This document shows positions 61,507-64,000 of a stretch of DNA of 64,000 nucleotides, piece by piece (the first letter of the stretch is position 1; each line of letters begins with the position of its first letter). The DNA is from Lumbricus rubellus (Eukaryota; Annelida; Clitellata; Crassiclitellata; Lumbricidae), in contig OX243814.1 of assembly GCA_945859605.1 (NCBI GenBank), forward strand, positions 32,057,739-32,121,738, read 5' to 3'. The position numbers and the translations under genes were made by a program. The notes under the pieces were generated by a model, which had not been told where the DNA came from, did no database searches, and saw only the letters and a list, made by a program, of their open reading frames with translations.

Positions 61507-62670
61507 GTTACTCACTGTGACTCACGGCTTAAGGCTTATAATCCCACAGCTATGTAGATAGAATCCATCAGCATTGATACAACAGCCTCACCGCAGCAGC
61601 AGCAACACGGATTTCAAATCAATCGAGATTCCACAGTTGATGACGCATTGTATAGTAGCCGTCGACTGACTGAATAATTAGATCAATATTATTATCCTCG
61701 GCACTTAGCTAGACCTTAAACCTAGCAGGACTATTAAATTTTCACTTCGCAAACCGTACACCCCACTTGTTGTATCCGACTTCTTCACACGAGTAGAATA
61801 AACATGCCTAGCGATCAGACGCTAAGCGATAAAAAATGACGTCAGTAGCTAACATTCAGTCTCTGTTTATATATACCAGCACTGGCATCAGCCACTCGCC
61901 GATGCTAAGGCTCGTATGACCACCACCACCTTCTCGTCTGTGAAAGGCCTGCGCTCTGCATAGTAGCACGGACAGAATCGTGAACGAAGAGCTAAAGTTG
62001 CCTAATAATCAAAGCATATTCTGAATAGAAAAATCGCCACTAACCGGTTTTTGACGAAGAGTCATTCAGTTTTCGTCAGCTGAGCTGCGTCGCTTGCAGA
62101 CCGTCTTGTACAGGTCTTGTATTGATAGTCATTGGGCTATTCTCGGTTGCTATAAACTTATGCATCAGATCGCGCAGTGTATCGATATTTGGGCTATTAA
62201 CTAAGTAAGATCATTAATTTTATACAAAATGCATGATATTGCTACTTCGTTCCAAAGTTGCCGTAGCTGGTGTCATGCTCTTGGCTTTCAAGTGGCGCTT
62301 TGTAACTTATAAGTTTTGACCTTACGCTTTCTTTACGACTGCAGCATCAAGCATAGTGACCATAGTCTAACACTGTTCCGAGTGAAAACCGAGGTTGTTC
62401 ACAAGAAGCTGAAGTGTAGGGTGCACATAGCCCTATTGCTGCCAGAATTTTCGACGGTATTATTGACCTTCTCAGACTGCAAAAAGGTCTTATGTTTTTC
62501 CCGGGAAAAGGCTTTATTTTCATGAAATTTCGACCAGACTAAAAAAAGGTCATCAGAAAGCCAAAGGTATTTTTAGCCCTCCCAAGAACTGAAACCAAAC
62601 TCCATGACATTGCAAGAGCTAAAAATGCAAAAAATTACATGAAATTGAACATGGGTATTTTACAAAGATT
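61507..62670. other. Single-copy stretch, locally CG-richer
   Basis: The 61540-62120 part is less AT-rich than its neighbours and could be a promoter-proximal region. TATATATACC occurs at about 61869. No exon is recognised. Confidence 0.3.
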
Positions 62671-62671
62671 T

Positions 62672-62753
62672 TTAACACGTTGGCCGCTGATTTGCAGTGT
62701 TAAATGACTCAATTTGGGACGTGTTAACACGTCCCTCACGGCCAATGTGTTAA
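62672..62753. mobile_element. 82-bp TTAA-flanked micro-element 3
   Basis: Ends TTAACACGTTGGCCG and CGGCCAATGTGTTAA pair with one mismatch. The inside holds a perfect 20-bp palindrome GGGACGTGTTAACACGTCCC (62716-62735). Confidence 0.75.
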
Positions 62754-63094
62754 ATGTAAAATTTGAAATGCTATCAAAATAAAATCATAATAGAGGCACC
62801 ACCATGCACAAGCAGCACAACACATTTGTATCATCAGAATTCTACACAAAAAACAATCAAAACTTTTTGTTTTTACTTGAAGTTAAAGTGCTTGGTTTCA
62901 CTTTGCGTATCATTAGTACTTTATTGGAAAGAAATAATAGTTAATAACCCAGAAATGTGTATTAGTAAAAAAAAATAGGTGTCCAATTTGTGACAGTTGG
63001 GGCAAGTTCCCACTTATTCGTATGTGTGGGCGCCCATAGCATCACTGTAAAGATGATGGAGGCATACCTTGTAGCAGTTCCCCTGCAAAATGAA

Positions 63095-63233
63095 CAGGAT
63101 AGCTTGTCGGGGGTTGAGAGGGTTCAACCTCCTAGTCTTTCTTATGGCTCAATAGTAAGTCTTATTTCACATCCCAACTTCACGTGGATCATAGGCTGCC
63201 CCCCCCAGTTATTTCTCTACAATTCTCATACAG
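63095..63233 (+). mobile_element. hAT-like MITE, family CAGKGTGAGAATTG, copy 6, decayed
   Basis: CAGGATAGCTTGTCGGGG replaces the usual left end. GGGTTCAACCTCCTAGTCTT, TTCACGTGGATCATAG and CCCCAGTTATTTCTCTACAA TTCTCATACAG follow the family order. Confidence 0.7.
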
Positions 63234-64000
63234 AGGTATGCCAAATGTAGACAAGGGTAAGTATTTGCACACACATCCTTTATGGACAACCCTATAACCT
63301 CATAACTGATCCTTTTTGCACAAACAATAAATAATGACTGTAAATGAAATATCACACATTTTTACAAACTGCATTGAAAATGGACAACTGCACACAAATA
63401 TGCAGCAACCAGGTAGCATAAATGTTTACCTTTCATCACCCATCCTTATTTAAAGAAATACTGGTACACGTATTAGAGTACATGTTTCTACTGTTTTTTA
63501 AAGCTAAATTTACAATTTTCAGACCATGGTCAATAGAAAAAATCAATGAAACTACACGTAGCCAGTATAAATATCACAAGACAACTTTAATGAAACTTAC
63601 AGCCGAATTTTCAGATTCATCATTAGCTCATTGAAATGATGGACCAGAGAAAACACAATCAGATAACATACAGCTTAAAGTTCAAAGTCATCAGTTAAAC
63701 CAATCGACAGAGATAGAAAAACAACGGGTTAAGAGCCAATAACAATTTCTGTAGACAGACGAATTATATCAAGATGCGAATGTTCGAGGCGTCATAGAAA
63801 ACTGAGGCATACTCTGCGAGTCAGTTGTGCTCTGTCCTATGTCCATCTCATCTCTAGCGCTCCTCTGCTCAGAAGGAAGCCCCTTTAAACTTGGAGCGCT
63901 TTCTAAAATCCGCAACTGTGAAATCTGTCGTAGTAGCGCCTTTCCTTCTTCTCGCGTCTGAAATTCAACAGAGCAACACTTCGCATTTATATGAGAACAG
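63234..64000. other. No recognised feature
   Basis: AT-rich; the last 200 bases contain AGCGCTCCTC and GGAGCGCTTTCTAAAATC, which resemble the shared retroposon tail but are too short to call. Confidence 0.35.

Overview
This is a stretch of animal nuclear DNA: spliced genes with GT-AG introns, many microsatellites, tRNA-derived SINEs, LINE 3' ends and small DNA transposons. Both recognisable genes are bilaterian. The Prospero-domain sequence is closer, as I remember the families, to the arthropod/invertebrate form than to vertebrate PROX1, and the density of GCGCTATATAAAT-tailed retroposons is what I would expect of a marine invertebrate. I cannot name the species or phylum from the sequence alone. 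No bacterial, organellar or CRISPR feature is present.

Layout. (1) About 1-21.4 kb, minus strand: most of a prospero/Prox homeobox gene. A very large 5' coding exon (17735-21220) is followed by two exons that build the homeo-Prospero domain (16807-16961 and 2050-2194). The last part of the domain lies beyond position 1. The first of these introns has the exact sequence hallmarks of a minor-class (U12) AT-AC intron. The second is 14.6 kb and is full of polypurine/polypyrimidine blocks, GACA, CA, ATT and TC arrays and a 14-bp minisatellite. The 5' splice site of the 2050-2194 exon lies in the tail of a tRNA-derived SINE.

(2) About 21.4-32.2 kb: upstream or intergenic DNA with a roughly 415-bp (ATC)n array, more GACA/CTGT arrays, and a 1.6-kb hAT-type element nested inside a smaller hAT-like MITE.

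(3) About 32.2-40.4 kb: several inverted-repeat elements, then a long AT-rich stretch poor in microsatellites and without recognised genes.

(4) About 40.4-51.7 kb, minus strand: a kinesin light chain gene. Thirteen coding exons were joined with consistent splice sites and phases, giving the N-terminal coiled coil, the acidic linker and the six-TPR cargo-binding region. A candidate terminal exon is proposed at lower confidence.

(5) About 52-64 kb: no recognised gene. It holds purine-rich and ATT/GGAA arrays, SINE pieces, two striking short hairpins and a TTAA-flanked palindromic micro-element.

The two genes are not functionally linked as far as the sequence shows: one is a transcription factor of neural and differentiation programmes, the other a cargo adaptor of kinesin-1. 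The most unusual observations are the AT-AC intron in the prospero gene, the SINE-provided splice donor, two near-identical 420-bp LINE-tail elements with an intact 119-codon frame, the nested hAT insertion with perfect termini, and a family of 70-80 bp TTAA-flanked micro-elements.
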